Assembly: GCA_910592205.1 (NCBI GenBank)
Contig: CAJVPJ010000776.1
Span: 1 to 16,891, forward strand
Source: Paraglomus occultum
Lineage: Eukaryota > Glomeromycota > Glomeromycetes > Paraglomerales > Paraglomeraceae
DNA: 16,891 nt
Direction of reading: 5' to 3'
A model generated the notes under the pieces. The model was not told the DNA's origin. It ran no database searches and was given only the letters and a program-made list of their open reading frames with translations. The first letter of the stretch is position 1. Each line of letters opens with the position of its first letter. The translations under genes were made by a program, and so were the position numbers. Shown here in pieces: positions 16,746-16,891 of this stretch.

Positions 16746-16870
16746 ATCGGCCGGAAAAAACTGTCCGTATCATTTCACCGACAATCATTTCGCGACAATT
16801 AATTACCTAAAAAGGGGGATGGCTAAAGCGGGGGCAAATCACGTGATTGTGTACGGAATCGGCCGGAAAA
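16746..16870. repeat. GC-rich short direct repeats at the right edge
   Basis: ATCGGCCGGAAAA occurs at 16746-16758 and again at 16858-16870. Between them, CATTTCACCGACAAT (16771-16785) is followed directly by CATTTCGCGACAAT (16786-16799), a tandem pair. The density of CGGCCG/TTGGCC elements suggests a dispersed fungal repeat continuing beyond the window. Confidence 0.6.
16837..16848. repeat. 12-bp perfect palindrome containing CACGTG
   Basis: AATCACGTGATT is its own reverse complement and contains the E-box core CACGTG, bound by bHLH proteins. It lies within the right-edge repeat region; a regulatory role is only possible, not shown. Confidence 0.5.
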
Positions 16871-16891
16871 TACCAAAACGATTATTGGCCA

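Noticed and set aside
1-16891. CRISPR array, tRNA, rRNA or bacterial operon
   Set aside because: No spaced identical repeats of CRISPR type, no tRNA T-loop motif or rRNA core sequence noticed, and gene layout is eukaryotic.

Overview
The window looks like nuclear DNA of a eukaryote, most likely an arbuscular mycorrhizal (Glomeromycotina, Rhizophagus-like) fungus. The reasons are an AT-rich, gene-poor background, short GT-AG introns of about 60-120 nt, a very long intronless Sel1-repeat gene, and decayed gene families that I remember, without having checked, as expanded in that group. There are no operons, ribosome-binding sites, tRNAs, rRNAs or CRISPR arrays. The assignment is inference.

Layout. 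1-818 (minus): the open exon of an unrecognised protein running off the left edge, with at least one upstream intron. 819-3023: mostly non-coding, with two short coding-like stretches (2169-2333, 2488-2721). 3024-5777 (minus): the only long intact gene, a 917-residue Sel1-repeat (TPR-like) protein with 22 near-identical repeats. 6212-7157: a GC hairpin, a decayed plus-strand gene, a decayed minus-strand gene and a small ORF. 8111-8332 (plus): a 73-residue ORF that looks intact and may be related to the small ORF at 7017. 8333-10242: AT-rich DNA with a 26-bp palindrome and small coding-like pieces. 10243-11382 (plus): a frameshifted multi-exon gene whose splice sites survive. 11716-13387 (plus): a frameshifted transposase-like gene. 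13387-14643 (plus): an island whose ORFs make best sense with TGA read as tryptophan. 14645-15183 (minus): two coding-like fragments. 15244-15792: short direct repeats. 15981-16744 (minus): a broken gag/ORF1-like gene with a zinc-knuckle remnant. The right edge carries short GC-rich repeats.

The most unusual feature is the island at about 13.4-14.6 kb. Its ORFs contain in-frame TGA codons exactly where tryptophan would fit, plus A-rich coiled-coil sequence. That is the genetic code of Mollicutes, and arbuscular mycorrhizal fungi harbour Mollicutes-related endobacteria. The island may be endosymbiont DNA inserted into the fungal genome, or a chimeric assembly. The adjacent transposase-like remnant also has TGA at two likely tryptophan positions, so the anomalous block may begin further left. 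Apart from the Sel1 gene and perhaps the left-edge gene and one or two small ORFs, nothing here looks functional; the window is mainly a graveyard of transposed or duplicated sequence.
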